Positions 1-11,172 of a stretch of 64,000 nt of DNA are shown here, piece after piece. The position numbers and the translations under genes were made by a program. The notes under the pieces are model-generated. The model was not told the origin of the DNA. It did no database searches and saw nothing but the letters and a program-made list of their open reading frames with translations. The DNA comes from Narthecium ossifragum (Eukaryota; Streptophyta; Magnoliopsida; Dioscoreales; Nartheciaceae): the NCBI GenBank assembly GCA_963920575.1, contig OY986966.1, positions 16,921,888 through 16,985,887 of the forward strand. Direction: 5' to 3'. The number at the start of each line of letters is the position of its first letter. Position 1 is the first letter of the stretch.

Positions 1-1273
1 CGCATCGACCGTGGGCCCTTGAGCAGTGTTTTCTGGTTTTTCTTGGATGGCTTTCACTTGGGTTTGATAGCTAAATATGTTGAGAGGTTGGTATGAGGTT
101 TTCATGAAGTTTTCAAGGGATTTCCATTGAGATTAAGGATTGAATCGCATGTTGATTTCCTTTGAGTGAATTGATGATGTGGCTTGCTTTTAAATACATG
201 TGTGGTTGGTATTAAATTGCTTAATTATTTGCTTAGCCATTAGCTAGCTATGAGTGCTAGCTAATGTGGAATTGTGGAACCTTAGCCTCTTGCCGGCGAG
301 TGCCGAGGGCTATTGTATAACTGTGAACCTGTAATTGATGTTGTGGCATATAGAGACATCTAGGGTAAATGTTTGCATAGGTTCACGCATTGTGTGCATT
401 AGAGGCATATGAGGTTAGGCGGGCGATGGTTTGGGTCGCCGATCCGAGGCTCTCGGGTAGCTCGGATCTAGCCTTAGGACCGTGGCTGGGTAGTCAGGAG
501 TAGGGTGTGATCTCGTATCATCAAATCTCTTGTTGTTGAGGATTTTGCGGTAGCTGGCTTTGATCAGTGTTTGAGGTTTAGAGGTCGTGTTTGTCTCCCA
601 AGGCCAAGGGCTAAAGATGGTTGTCGGTGCCCCTGACATGGTCCCCAGGCAGTGGCTTCTTGCTGGGTAAGGGTGATCCTACTGGTTCTGGTTCTCTGAT
701 TCCTCCCAGCGTGTTTGGTTGATGTATCCCAGCGTGGTCGGTTGAGAAGAGTAGGATCCTTGGGGTAGTCGGCAGGGGTCGTGGAACCCCGTGGCATTCC
801 TTAGACTTGAGCGGGGAGACAACATCATTGTTGTTTTCCTTCCTTCTGTGTGCCGTAGAGTAGAACCCTACTGAGCTTATCGCTCACTCCTACCCAGGCT
901 GCGTTTGCAGGTGCAGGCGCCAGTTCTTCGTCTGTGGAGCCGGCGGGATCGGCCTTTGGCGGCGCGAGCACATCCAGAGGCGCTTGAGGTTTTGCTGGAG
1001 GATAAAACTGTTGTACCTTTTTGATAATATATATGTTATAAACATTTCGAGGACTTTTGGGACTATGTATTATATCTATCCTTAGAAGATTGTTGTATCA
1101 AATATTGAATAGTACAACTGATGTTATATAAATCGAATATCTGTTTACCTCTGGATTATAATTTGTTTAAATTTATCCGTCTTTCCGCATTTGTATCGCG
1201 CCAATTGAAGATGAATAGAGATAGGAACCCTCATGCCCCATCCTGGATGGGTTTTCTGGGTCGGGGTGTGACA
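1..1273 (+). mobile_element. 3' part of a long gypsy LTR (Del/Tekay-like family)
   Basis: The stretch matches, in the same order, the 3' halves of the LTRs at 52057-53260 and 55164-58253. Landmarks are a cggatctagccttaggacc-type block near 460-490, a cctacccaggctgcg block near 890-905 followed by a short GC-rich segment, and a terminal tcggggtgtgaca ending at 1273. The LTR start lies outside the window. I see no coding sequence; the short open frames here are chance. The family assignment comes from the linked integrase copies at 23.6-30.3 kb. Confidence 0.7.
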
Positions 1274-1527
1274 GATCGTCTGTTTAACTTTTTTGTTAGA
1301 TAACCTCCTACGGGAGTGTGATGTCTATAAATGTACCCTTTGAGATTTTGAAATCTTTTATATTATATCTTTTGAGGTTGTTGATTATTGTTAATTACGG
1401 GTACTTGTGAAATGTTTAGGGAGAGCAATAAGCTAGAGGAAACCCTCGCCAAAATTATTCCGCATTTAATTAGGTTCCGGTTCACGTCGCCTGGCCCGGT
1501 TGGGCTTTCGGGGGTCGGGGCGCGACA
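1274..1527 (+). mobile_element. tail of a second gypsy LTR
   Basis: This segment resembles the last 260 bases of the LTR at 30406-32618: a cctcctacgggagtg block, then a segment with ggaaccctcgcc, and a terminal ggggtcggggcgcgaca. The preceding LTR (1-1273) therefore ends inside an older LTR of the same superfamily, or recombined with it. The expected CA end is at 1526-1527. No target duplication can be checked because the other ends are outside the window. Confidence 0.55.
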
Positions 1528-1804
1528 CTCCCCAACAGAAAAATCTTCGAAGAAGAGCAAAAGAGGTTCTTCCAAACCTTCTTTTTGAAAGAAAACTATC
1601 GTGATGAAGGAGGTGGTTGCTGCTTCGAAGGAGAATCCCACTCTCGTCTCGCCACATGCCGAGCATTCATCATCCTCCGAGCGCACCCTATCTCCAGCTC
1701 CAGTCCCGCCTACGAAGCCGGGCTTCTCAGGACTTGGGCACCATATGAGGTGGTATTCGCGCACGTGAGAGGTTTTGCATCCGTTTCCCGCCACAGAAGG
1801 TGGC
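1528..1804. other. unassigned spacer
   Basis: About 280 bases between the LTR tail and the GA-rich satellite. Open frames exist on both strands but have no recognisable domain, and they run on into the low-complexity tract, so I do not call a gene. It could be internal sequence of the element whose LTR ends at 1527. Confidence 0.4.
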
Positions 1805-1811
1805 CTTCCCC

Positions 1812-1862
<51 letters not shown>

Positions 1863-2019
1863 AGGCCGCGGAGAGTGAAGGAGGAAGAGAAGAGAAGAGA
1901 GAAAGGGGACAGCTGGGGCGGGTGGTTGGCTGGGCGGCGACGGGGGTCGCGGAATGGCAACAGAGCCGCGTCTTCTTTGGGGTGGCGGCGGGGTGGGGGG
2001 AGCGGGGAAGAATTAGGCC

Positions 2020-2058
<39 letters not shown>

Positions 2059-2334
2059 AGGGGAGAAAGGGGAGAGCCGGGCGGTTGGCTGGACGGGGAC
2101 GGAGGTTGCGGGACGGCAGCGGAGCCGCGTTGTCTCCGGGGTGGCGGGGGGGGGGGGGGAGCGGGGAAGAGTTAGGCCGTGAAGAGAGAGAGAGAGCAAG
2201 AGAAGAGAAGAGAAGAGAGAAAGGGGAAAGTCGGGCCAGGTGGTTGGCTGGGCGACGAAGGGGGCAACGGAACGGCAACGGAGCCACGTTGTCTCCGGGG
2301 TGGCGGGGAGGGATCGGGGAAGAGTTAGGCCATG

Positions 2335-2394
<60 letters not shown>

Positions 2395-2660
2395 AAGAGA
2401 AGAGAAGAGAAGAGAAGAGAAGAGAGAAAGGGGAGAGCCGGGCGGTGACGGGGGCTGCGGGACGGCAGCAGAGCCGTGTCATCTTCGGGGTGGTGGCGGG
2501 GGGTGGGGGGAGCTGGGAAGAGTTAGGCCGTGAAGAGAGAGAGAGAGAGGGAGAGAAGGAGGGAGGGAGGGAGAGAAGAGAAGAGAGAAAGGGGAGAGCG
2601 GGCGATTGGTTGGGCGGCGACGGGGGATGTGTTGTCTCCGGGGTGGCGGCGGCGCTAGCC
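1805..2660. repeat. GA microsatellites in a 150-200 bp tandem satellite
   Basis: Five units are marked by the phrase ttaggcc(g/a) at 1861, 2013, 2172, 2325 and 2523, spaced 152, 159, 153 and 198 bases apart. Each unit has a GA run (the longest about 1814-1860 and 2338-2392), a gagaaagggga segment, and a GC-rich gtggttggctgg...gtctccggggtggcgg segment. Because stops are rare in GA/CT repeats, frames of about 290 and 330 codons are open on opposite strands. They read as Arg-Glu and Ser-Leu runs and are not genes. A G homopolymer lies near 2148-2159. Confidence 0.9.
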
Positions 2661-3620
2661 GGACGGTGATGAGGCTGCGCGGTAGGGACGGGCGTGGGCG
2701 GCGGCTTGGTGGCTGACATCGATATCAAGTTTCGGTGAGGAGTGGGGACTAGGGAGAGACAGACCAGAGCAGAGGAAAAAGGAGAGAGAGTGGAGAAAGA
2801 GAGGGAAGGTGGTAGTCACGTGTAGCATGAGATGCCATGACATGTGGTTGTTTGGGCTGACGGTAGTCACGTGCGTGTCAAGTGACCAGTTTATAACGCC
2901 GTTTGGGGGCTTGGATTACTTTGCCATGCTATTATAACTTGGTGGTATCGAATTACAAATCTCAAACTTAATGGTAGTAAAATACATTTTTGAGAAAATG
3001 TAGGGTAACGGAATGCAAATTTTTTTTTTAAATTATATCTTGCCGATGCCCTTGCTCTCTCTCATCGACAAGTTCCGTCCTCCATTGAGATCCGGATTCT
3101 AGGTGGGTCCCTTATGACCATCCAATCGTGACCCGCCACATTCCCACCATGTGATGCATAACATATAGCACTACTCTTATCATAGACGAATATAGAGAAA
3201 GATGATCCCCATCTACCAAAATTTACCGGCCCGAGTAAATTAACATTTTCTCCGGATCAAATCTAATTAGATTCCTATTCAATTAGGTCCGACCAACATT
3301 TATAGATGTGGGCTCATAAAAAGTATCTCTTACTAGCCGTTACCGTTTTCCAACGCCGTTAATCTTTCTTTATTATACACCCAGACAAAAGTTCCACGGC
3401 TGTAATAGAACCACTGACAGCACCGTTAAATCGGGAAGCAAACAAAGGGTAAAAGCGTTATTTCGCGAGGTAAATTAAAGGCTAATTACGTCACCAAAAT
3501 AAATCAGCATCGTTTCAAACACCAAAGCTGGCGCTCCCCGTTCAGAGATATCGGATCCTGCAGCCGTCCGATCCCTTCATCGGACGGAATCCGACGGTGG
3601 ATTAGAAAATGGAGGGAAAG
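2661..3620. other. intergenic, distal tubulin promoter region
   Basis: No gene or clear transposon was recognised. The first 200 bases continue the purine-rich character of the satellite; the rest is AT-rich with several CCGTTA/CCGTTT-type words near 3340-3365. The final 100 bases form the upstream promoter of the beta-tubulin gene. Confidence 0.5.
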
Positions 3621-3626
3621 ATTCTC

Positions 3627-3636
3627 AGCCGTTGGA
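3627..3636 (-). promoter_or_regulatory. candidate MSA (G2/M) element
   Basis: The minus strand reads TCCAACGGCT, an exact match to the plant mitosis-specific activator consensus YCYAACGGYY bound by three-repeat MYB factors. It lies about 30 bases upstream of the TATA box of the beta-tubulin gene, a sensible place for a cell-cycle element on a cytoskeleton gene. The core is short and common in plant DNA, so the match alone is weak evidence. Confidence 0.4.
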
Positions 3637-3663
3637 TATACTGGCAACCCCCGCCATTCTCAG

Positions 3664-3671
3664 CTATATAT
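3664..3671 (+). promoter_or_regulatory. TATA box of the beta-tubulin gene
   Basis: The string ctatatatcc sits where a TATA box should be: about 30 bases before the pyrimidine-rich sequence leading to cagagagatcgc (about 3698), a likely transcription start. It is followed by a 5' untranslated exon that ends at the splice donor at 3787. Confidence 0.7.
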
Positions 3672-3786
3672 CCCCTCCTAGGGCTTTCCCCACTACCCAT
3701 TTCGATTCAGAGAGATCGCTTGGCCTTCGAAGCCTTCCTTTAGTTCTCTCGCTTCTCTTTGACCGAGAAGCTCCTAATCCCCTTCG

Positions 3787-4302
3787 GTAAGAGCGAAGGA
3801 TTCGCCCCTGTTATCGTAGAATAGATGATCTCTTCGTTGATCGGTTGGAGTTGCTTTTGATTTTTTCGGATCTTTGCTATTGAAGCTTTAGGATGGCTGT
3901 TGATTTCTTATTTTTTTTGGATTTTGGTCGTATTGCGATGTTTTGGGTGGATCTGATGGTCAAGAGTGTCGAATTTTATGTTTTTATTTTTCGAATTTTT
4001 GTTGGATCGTTTGCTGTAGTGTTTGTAAACCAGTGATCTGCGCTCCAGAAAGCTCTATGCCTCCATTATTTGCTTGTTTTTGTGATTCATTTATGGTCTG
4101 ATGTGATCTGGTAGCCGGTAAGGTTGATCTCTTGGCTTTCTCTCAGATCGAGTCGTCTTTCACGTAATTCAACCTAGATCTATGTGTTTTTGCTCGGATA
4201 TTTCACTTTTAGTAGCCATTACTGTGATCTGCTTCGGTTTGAGTCTTTTGCCTAATTTTGAGGGATCTATGATCTGATCTGGACTAGGTGCTTCTATTGC
4301 AG
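3787..4302 (+). promoter_or_regulatory. 5' leader intron of beta-tubulin with GATCTG cluster
   Basis: The donor is ccttcg|gtaaga at 3787 and the acceptor is attgcag ending at 4302, six bases before the start codon. The intron is T-rich. It carries GATCTG at 3950, 4035, 4105, 4226, 4271 and 4276, and the reverse form at 4144. GATYTG is the core of the motif linked to intron-mediated enhancement in plants (TTNGATYTG). First introns of constitutive plant tubulin, actin and ubiquitin genes are known to raise expression, so the same role is inferred here. Confidence 0.75.
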
Positions 4303-4308
4303 GTGAAA

Positions 4309-7300
4309 ATGCGGGAAATCCTTCACGTCCAGGGTGGCCAGTGCGGCAACCAGATCGGATCCAAGTTCTGGGAGGTGGTGTGCGACGAGCACGGGATTGA
4401 TCCCACCGGAAGGTACACCGGAAGCTCGGATCTCCAGCTGGAGCGGGTCAATGTCTACTATAACGAGGCCTCTTGCGGGAGGTTCGTCCCCAGGGCGGTG
4501 CTTATGGATCTCGAACCTGGCACCATGGACAGCGTGCGCACTGGCCCCTATGGCCAGATCTTTCGCCCGGATAACTTCGTCTTTGGTCAGTCCGGTGCTG
4601 GGAACAATTGGGCCAAGGGCCATTACACTGAGGGGGCTGAGCTCATTGACTCTGTCCTCGACGTGGTTAGGAAGGAGGCTGAGAACTGTGATTGCCTGCA
4701 AGGTATTCATATGTCTCAAGACCCTTTTTTTTTGGATTCTAGATACTGATCGTTGTTCCTGATCTTCGAGTGTTCTTTCTCTCACCCTCTTAGCATGATT
4801 TTTTGTTGATGAGGATTTGCTGATCCTAACCCTGTTTGCCCCCTTGAAAGGAAAATAATAGGTAGAGAGTACCTGTAGGAATTCCTCCATTTGATTAGTC
4901 TTGGTGCTTTCTTTTGTTGGTCGGAATTGCCTCCTGAGAAATGGTTGGAGACTGCATTTCAGATGATTGCTCTGGTTACTTGCTAAGTTGATATTAGTTT
5001 GCCAAGTCTTTGTTGTTAATTGTTACGTTTCTATTAACAGGGTTTCAGGTCTGCCACTCTCTTGGTGGGGGTACCGGATCGGGGATGGGAACACTGTTGA
5101 TCTCGAAGATCAGGGAAGAGTATCCCGATCGGATGATGCTCACATTCTCTGTTTTCCCATCACCCAAGGTCTCAGACACAGTGGTCGAACCCTACAATGC
5201 AACTCTCTCTGTCCATCAATTGGTTGAGAATGCGGATGAGTGTATGGTTTTGGACAACGAAGCTCTTTATGATATTTGCTTCCGCACCCTCAAGCTCACC
5301 ACTCCTAGCTGTGAGTTCATCAATACTTAGTTAATTTTGGTTGCTAGCTATTGTTTGATTACTATGCATGTGAAAATTATTTCTGGGTTTTTGACTGTCA
5401 TGGTTCATCTTTGAGGTAGCTTTTGGTCCCCACATAGTTCACTTGGTGAAAGTTTTCTTTGCCTTTTGATATTGGACACATTTACATCTCCTATGGCACA
5501 TGTTCAAATTGCTTTAATAGTGTCAGAGATGGTCAATTAATGTGAGCTAACGTGGGCTTTTTCACGAAGCTGTTGGTGCTATGTGAAAGAAAAATCACTA
5601 CGTATACCCTGTTAGAAATGCATAGCAGGATGGTAAAAGCAAACCATGTGGTTGGTTGGATGCCAGTGTTGTGAAGCCCCAGGTATTATATTTTTTCGAG
5701 TACTCAGTTCCACTTGTTACCGTGTTATTAAGAGCATTTAGTTCACCACTGACTGCCATGCATGGCCCACGGCATTAAATATATCATATGGCTGGTGGCA
5801 CAAATTGGTAAAGTTATGGACTTTGGGTAGTATTTACTACGAATAGTTTTTGTGGTGACAGTCACCAATTCATGTTACTCATGTTGCTAGATTGCCCAAA
5901 ATGCTATCTTGCCCAAAATGCTATCAAATATCCGATTGCTAGAAAAAGAATATCCTATATTATATATTATATCTACTGCTTTTTGCCTATTTGTAGTGAA
6001 TAAATTTCCTACTTGTCTAGTATGAAACTTTCAGTGCCAAACTGTAGTAAATTATGATGCTTTGTGCTGAAATCCTTTGCATGAGGTGAATGACATGTGA
6101 GTTGGGGGTAACTTCACTAGCTCTACTGTATTGTAGCTGTGGTTGAAGAATGCAATTAAACGCATATACACTTGCACACTTTTACCAGTTACAATGACCT
6201 TTGCATATGTGCCTTTTCTTCCTGAATTTGTCTGAGACAGATCACAAATTGCTCAATTCAGATAAGTTCGTGAGCATCTACCATGCAGTTAAACCTTTCT
6301 TCAGACATTGAGGTTCTGCTGGAAGTCATTGTATGGGCCTAGCTATCGACTCTTCTTATTTCCAACGCTATGATGTCTAGCCTGTGATGCTTCTAGTATG
6401 AAGTATGATCATAACATGTGTTAAGGTGTTTACTGAATGAGATCTAATTTTGACTATAGGAAGCCAAGCTTTTTAAGAACATGGCTTATTTTAGTAACCC
6501 GCACTATACTTGCTTCATAGACAATCCAGATTGTAGTTGATACATTCTGAGTAACTTAGACATTCCATATAACCTAATTTTGGCAGATACCATATGTATT
6601 GTTCTTAGGATATAAACCATTGTGTCAAGATGCAATTGCTGTGTTTAGAGTTCTGTTATGAATATTCTTTTTCTTGTCTTGCTTATCTATGCTACTTTTG
6701 TATTTGATTGTTTTGCTATCAGTACACATTTTGCTGTTTAAATGATGTGGTGCGCAATTTCTTGATCTGTTAACTCCAGTATTATGATTGTTATAATAAC
6801 GGATCAAATTCTATTTGTCAATGCTCCAATTGCTGACTTGCTTTCCATAAATGCTTTCGCTATCGCTAGTTGGTGACTTGAACCACTTGATCTCTGCAAC
6901 CATGAGTGGTGTCACTTGCTGCCTTCGGTTCCCTGGCCAACTGAACTCTGACCTCCGGAAGCTGGCTGTGAACCTCATTCCCTTCCCCCGCCTTCACTTC
7001 TTTATGGTTGGGTTTGCTCCTTTGACCTCCCGTGGTTCCCAGCAATACCGGGCCTTAACTGTTCCCGAGCTGACCCAGCAGATGTGGGATGCTAAGAACA
7101 TGATGTGTGCTGCTGATCCCCGCCATGGTCGCTACCTTACCGCCTCTGCCATGTTCCGTGGCAAGATGAGCACCAAGGAGGTTGACGAGCAGATGATCAA
7201 CGTTCAGAACAAGAACTCTTCTTACTTTGTTGAGTGGATTCCTAACAATGTTAAGTCAAGTGTCTGTGACATTCCGCCAAGAGGGCTCTCCATGGCCTCC

Positions 7301-7549
7301 ACCTTCATCGGTAACTCAACATCCATTCAAGAGATGTTTAGGAGAGTGAGCGAGCAGTTCACTGCCATGTTCAGGAGGAAGGCTTTCTTACATTGGTACA
7401 CTGGAGAGGGCATGGATGAAATGGAGTTCACGGAGGCTGAGAGCAACATGAACGACCTGGTCTCAGAGTACCAGCAGTACCAGGATGCTACTGCTGATGA
7501 GGAAGGGGAGTATGATGACGAGGAGGAGGAAGTGGCCCAGGATATGTGA
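4309..7549 (+). CDS. TUB: beta-tubulin (three coding exons)
   Basis: Coding exons are 4309-4702, 5041-5310 and 6870-7549, with introns 4703-5040 and 5311-6869. The sum is 1344 bases, or 447 residues plus stop, the normal length for plant beta-tubulin. Beta-tubulin pairs with alpha-tubulin to form the GTP-binding dimer of microtubules. Visible marks: the N-terminal MREI peptide (the tubulin mRNA autoregulation signal), GQCGNQIG for nucleotide binding, the GGGTGSG phosphate loop at the start of exon 2 (about residue 140), and the acidic tail [13 protein letters not shown]. Exon joins restore the reading frame exactly, at codons for Gly (G|GG) and Phe (T|TT). The start is the first ATG after the leader intron; no lesion is seen. 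The 1.56 kb second intron is long but has no recognised gene. A copy of the 3' end lies at 9093-15735. Confidence 0.97.
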
Positions 7550-7930
7550 GGTGTTCAAAAGTATTGAAGGGGTATCAGTATGCTGGCTTTTGGAATCTGC
7601 TGCTTGTGGTCGTGCTAAATAGAGAATACCATATTCTCTCTTCTTTCGTCCATTTTGCGTTGTGATGCTAGAGAGTTACTATTATGTTCCTTCCCATATG
7701 TGCTTCCTGTATCTTTGATATGCAGTGTCGTGAGCTGCTGCTACTGCACAACTTTAATGTCTGGTTAATATGCTATTGCATTCTGGATGTTAAACTTGGT
7801 GGTTTTCTTGCGCTTATGTAGTAATTTTAGCTATTTTTTGTCTTCTCTTCAAGAAAAATCTTGGTTAGTTGCTTCACGCCTATTCCAGGTTGCTGGAAAG
7901 CTGTTATCTCCTTCTGTTTGTGTGATGGCA
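7550..7930 (+). other. 3' untranslated region of beta-tubulin
   Basis: The sequence after the stop codon is T-rich and homologous over most of its length to 9107-9142 plus 15403-15735. The last recognisable homology is near 7925. Open frames here are fortuitous. The polyadenylation site cannot be fixed from sequence alone. Confidence 0.6.
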
Positions 7931-8004
7931 AGATTACTATTGGGTTGTCAAATTTCAATGAAACGCTGGTGTCTGCGTCGGAGTTCTCTGTGGCTATCTT
8001 AAAA

Positions 8005-8131
8005 AAATGCATAAAGGATGGTATCCGCGGGGGCGGGCGTCCGCTCGGATTGATCGGATGCGGGGATCCGTGTGGGATCCGTCCGAGATCCAAACGCATG
8101 GGATCCGTGCGTCGTGCCAAACACCCGCTTA
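8005..8131. other. GC-rich segment with GGATCCGT repeats
   Basis: A GC-rich island between AT-rich flanks contains three ggatccgt words between about 8065 and 8110 and ends in gccaaacacccgc. The word CCAAACACCC resembles the terminal inverted repeat of PIF/Harbinger MITEs, but no matching left end was found. Possible MITE fragment; low confidence. Confidence 0.25.
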
Positions 8132-8752
8132 GAAGATAGCTACTCCAACTACTGTTATTTATACTGTTTTTTCATTTTAAAATTTCTCCTAAATACCTTC
8201 TATGCATCTTTTATTAAAACATAATTAATACATATAATACAAATAATTTTTTATTTTTAATATCTTTTATTTAGAAAATTAGTTTCATTACAAAGATATC
8301 ATCAATATCTTCGAAATCAGACTAAAATCATTATTTTCTATATTTAGAATTTAGTGTCAAATTAATTCTTAGAATGCATTTAATCATGTAAAATGACCGA
8401 TCAAAATTATTAAAAATTTAGGTATAATTTAATATATTAAATGATTTTATGAATTAAATTACATTAAATATTTGTTGTTAAAAATACTCAATATTGGTTT
8501 CATTAGGAAGATATGATTATATCTTTCCAATGAGACTAATTTCATTAAATTTTAACATATATATTTAAAGTTATGATAAATATAATCAATTTATAATACA
8601 TGAATATCAATGACTAAAATCATCATTTTCCACGTTCAGAGAACCCATCGTGGAAACCTACAGTGACTCTAAATTTGAAGAGTCATTGAACCATTGGAGT
8701 GCCAACAGGTCACTATTTTAGAGATATAGAAACCGGTCGGAGATGCTCTATC
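8132..8752. mobile_element. possible AT-rich MITE
   Basis: The left edge reads gatagctactccaactac. The right edge, reverse-complemented, reads gagcatctccgaccgg. These are imperfect inverted ends around an AT-rich body of about 620 bases with no gene. The word GAGCATCTCCAACCG is common at the ends of plant MITEs. No target duplication was resolved, so the family is left open. Confidence 0.4.
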
Positions 8753-9092
8753 ATCATGTGTTTGGTGGCCTGTCTGCTATGATCGTCTAAAAGGGACATG
8801 GTGGACTCTTCACTTGATTGGAGCTTTCAATTAGTATTTTTCCTGTTTGGTAGAAATAGTAGAAGATATTGTGAGAAGCTGGGTCCTGAATACTGTCCAA
8901 AACATGGAATTATTAGTATCTTACGTATTGTTCTGGAGTTCCTTGCTGGAAAACGAGTGCGTGTGATGTGAGTAGTCATTAATTTGGTATGGCTGGCAGC
9001 GAATGAGGGGATTCTGGGAATGTTGTTCCAAGATAGTTGCTTGTAGGATATTGAGTTTGAGTCGGTTCTATTGGATATTTGAACGTGAAATC
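8753..9092. other. intergenic, nothing recognised
   Basis: About 340 bases of single-copy-looking sequence between the possible MITE and the second copy of the tubulin 3' end. No open frame or repeat that I can support. Confidence 0.5.
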
Positions 9093-9626
9093 GAATTCAG
9101 GATATGTGAGGTGTTCAAAGTTGTTAAGGGTATCAATATGCTTAGTGGTGAGTAAAATCGAATCGAATTAGTTCGGTTCATACGGTTCGATTTGATTTTG
9201 ACATGTATAAAAAGTTTGGGTTTCGGTTTTTTAAAAAAAATTCGGGTTAGAACCGAACTTTTCTATGCTTATGACCTAATCCAAAACGACGGTTTACTTT
9301 TTAAAGTTCGGTTGTTTGAAAAGTTCAGTTTGGTTCTTATGTAAGTGGCGCAGGGTAAAACGTGGAAGATGGACCTCTCTATGGGAGAGACAACCAAACT
9401 CTCTATGGGAGAGATAACCAGATTTCTATAGAGGAAAAAACCAAAAACTCTATTTTTTATTCATCCAAAAAACTAAAACTCCACAAACCCTAAGGCCTCC
9501 TTTTATAGGATTAAGGAAAGACCAACTCAACTAAAACATGGACTCAAACCCTAACCCAAATATTAACCCGGAATTCAATAATAAAAGAAATCCTACTCAA
9601 AATAGGAAAGTTGTCAAAAATAGAAA

Positions 9627-9997
9627 TGATAGAAACCGGATTGTCCTGTTAAAAATAAAAGATGGAAAAACCTCTGTTGTTGGCCGAGGAGACCCCAAAT
9701 CTTCCAATTTATGGCTGGAAGAACCCCCAATATTATTGATGATCAGAAACTCCACAAGGAAGACAGACCTTCTCTCCACCCAAAAGATAACCCTAGACTT
9801 ACAACTCTCTGCTTAAATAAAGCTCTGCTCCTACAGCCCATAATCCCCACGACACCTACACATCACCCATACTAATCCGACTCAAACCTAGTTAATTAAA
9901 CTAATATGTATGACTCCTACTCAACCCAGCATACTCATACTCCTAATGGTACTTGGGATTTGGCTTCTTTGCTCGGCCGGATCTCCTGGCTCTATCA
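9627..9997 (-). repeat. 3' LTR of the Reina-like element
   Basis: 371 bases, from TGATAGAAACC to CTGGCTCTATCA. It differs from the other LTR by about six substitutions and a 4-base TATA indel by eye. Confidence 0.92.
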
Positions 9998-11172
9998 TTC
10001 TCCCCCCCTTGAGACAAGACCTTGTCCTCAAGGTCTAGGCTCGGAAATTGCTGTCGCAGATCTTCCACAGCTTCCCACGTAGCATCATCATCGTTCATAT
10101 GCCACCAATGCACGAGTGCTTCTGCCAATGCACGAGTGCTTCTGCGATGTACCTCTTTCCTTTCTTCACCCACCTATACTCCACAATCCTTTCCGGTTCC
10201 AACACAGGAGTACCGTCTTCTCCACACGGTGGCATTTCAGGAAGTACGTGACTAGCTTCGCCCAGCTTCCTTCGTAGAAGTGATACGTGGAATACAGGAT
10301 GAATGCGTACTCCCTCCGAAAAAGCTAAACGATATGCTACCGATCCAATCCGCTCCATCACCTGGTATGGTCCAAAAAACTTACTAGCTAATTTCTGATG
10401 AACCCTCCTGAAAAGAGAACTCTGGCGGTAGGGATGAAGCTTCAGATATACCCAATCTCCCACGGCGAACTCTACCTCGCGCCTTCTCGCATCCGCCACT
10501 TGTTTTGTTCTGTTTATAGATTCATGCAAATTCTTTTTCAATTGACCGACAACCGCATCTCTATCCAGCAATCCTTTATCAACCTCAGCAACAGGGGACA
10601 TACCGGCCAAATAATTGGGGATGGCCGGAGCCGCCCGCCCATAGAGGGCTTCAAATGGTGTCATGCCAGTTGATCTATGGTATGTCGTATTATACCAATA
10701 CTCTGCCCATGGCAAAAACTGCACCCATTTCTTTGGAGTTTGACTGACAAAGCAACGCAAATACTGCTCCAAACACCTATTAACCACCTCCGTCTGCCCA
10801 TCAGTCTGCGGGTGATAAGCGGAGCTCATCTTTAATTGTGTCCCTTGCATTTTGAAGAACTCCTGCCAAAATCTGCTCATAAAGATAGGGTCTCGATCAC
10901 TGACAATAGAGCTCGGCACGCCGTGCAGCTTTACTACTTGTTGAACAAAGGCTCCAGCGACTTTTGCTGCTGTATATGGATGTGCGAGTGCTATGAAGTG
11001 CGCATATTTAGTGAGTCGATCAACAACGACCATAATCACATCCACCCCCCCTGCGTTGGGCAATCATTCTATGAAGTCCATTGAAATGTCTTCCCAGAGT
11101 CTGTTTGGCACCTGCAGAGGTTGAATCAATCCCGCCGGCCGATGTGATTCATTCTTATTTCGCTGGCATACA
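9943..11172 (-). pseudogene. integrase and chromodomain part of pol, broken
   Basis: The integrase core is read from about 11063 down, with MVVVDRLTKYAHF, SIVSDRDPIF and the SAYHPQTDGQTE block, the usual D-D-E region. The C-terminal domain follows (VGDWVYLKLHPYRQ), then a chromodomain (RIVEYRW...HWWHMNDDDATWE). Lesions are an in-frame TGA at 11064-11066, a frameshift at the A/T run near 11190, and a 20-base tandem duplication at about 10107-10146 that splits the chromodomain frame. In life the product would insert element DNA into the genome, with the chromodomain guiding it to chromatin. Confidence 0.88.

Noticed and set aside
1727..2728. Long open frames on both strands in the GA-rich region
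   Set aside because: They read as Arg-Glu or Ser-Leu runs created by GA/CT repeats with no stop codons; no domain and no codon bias.
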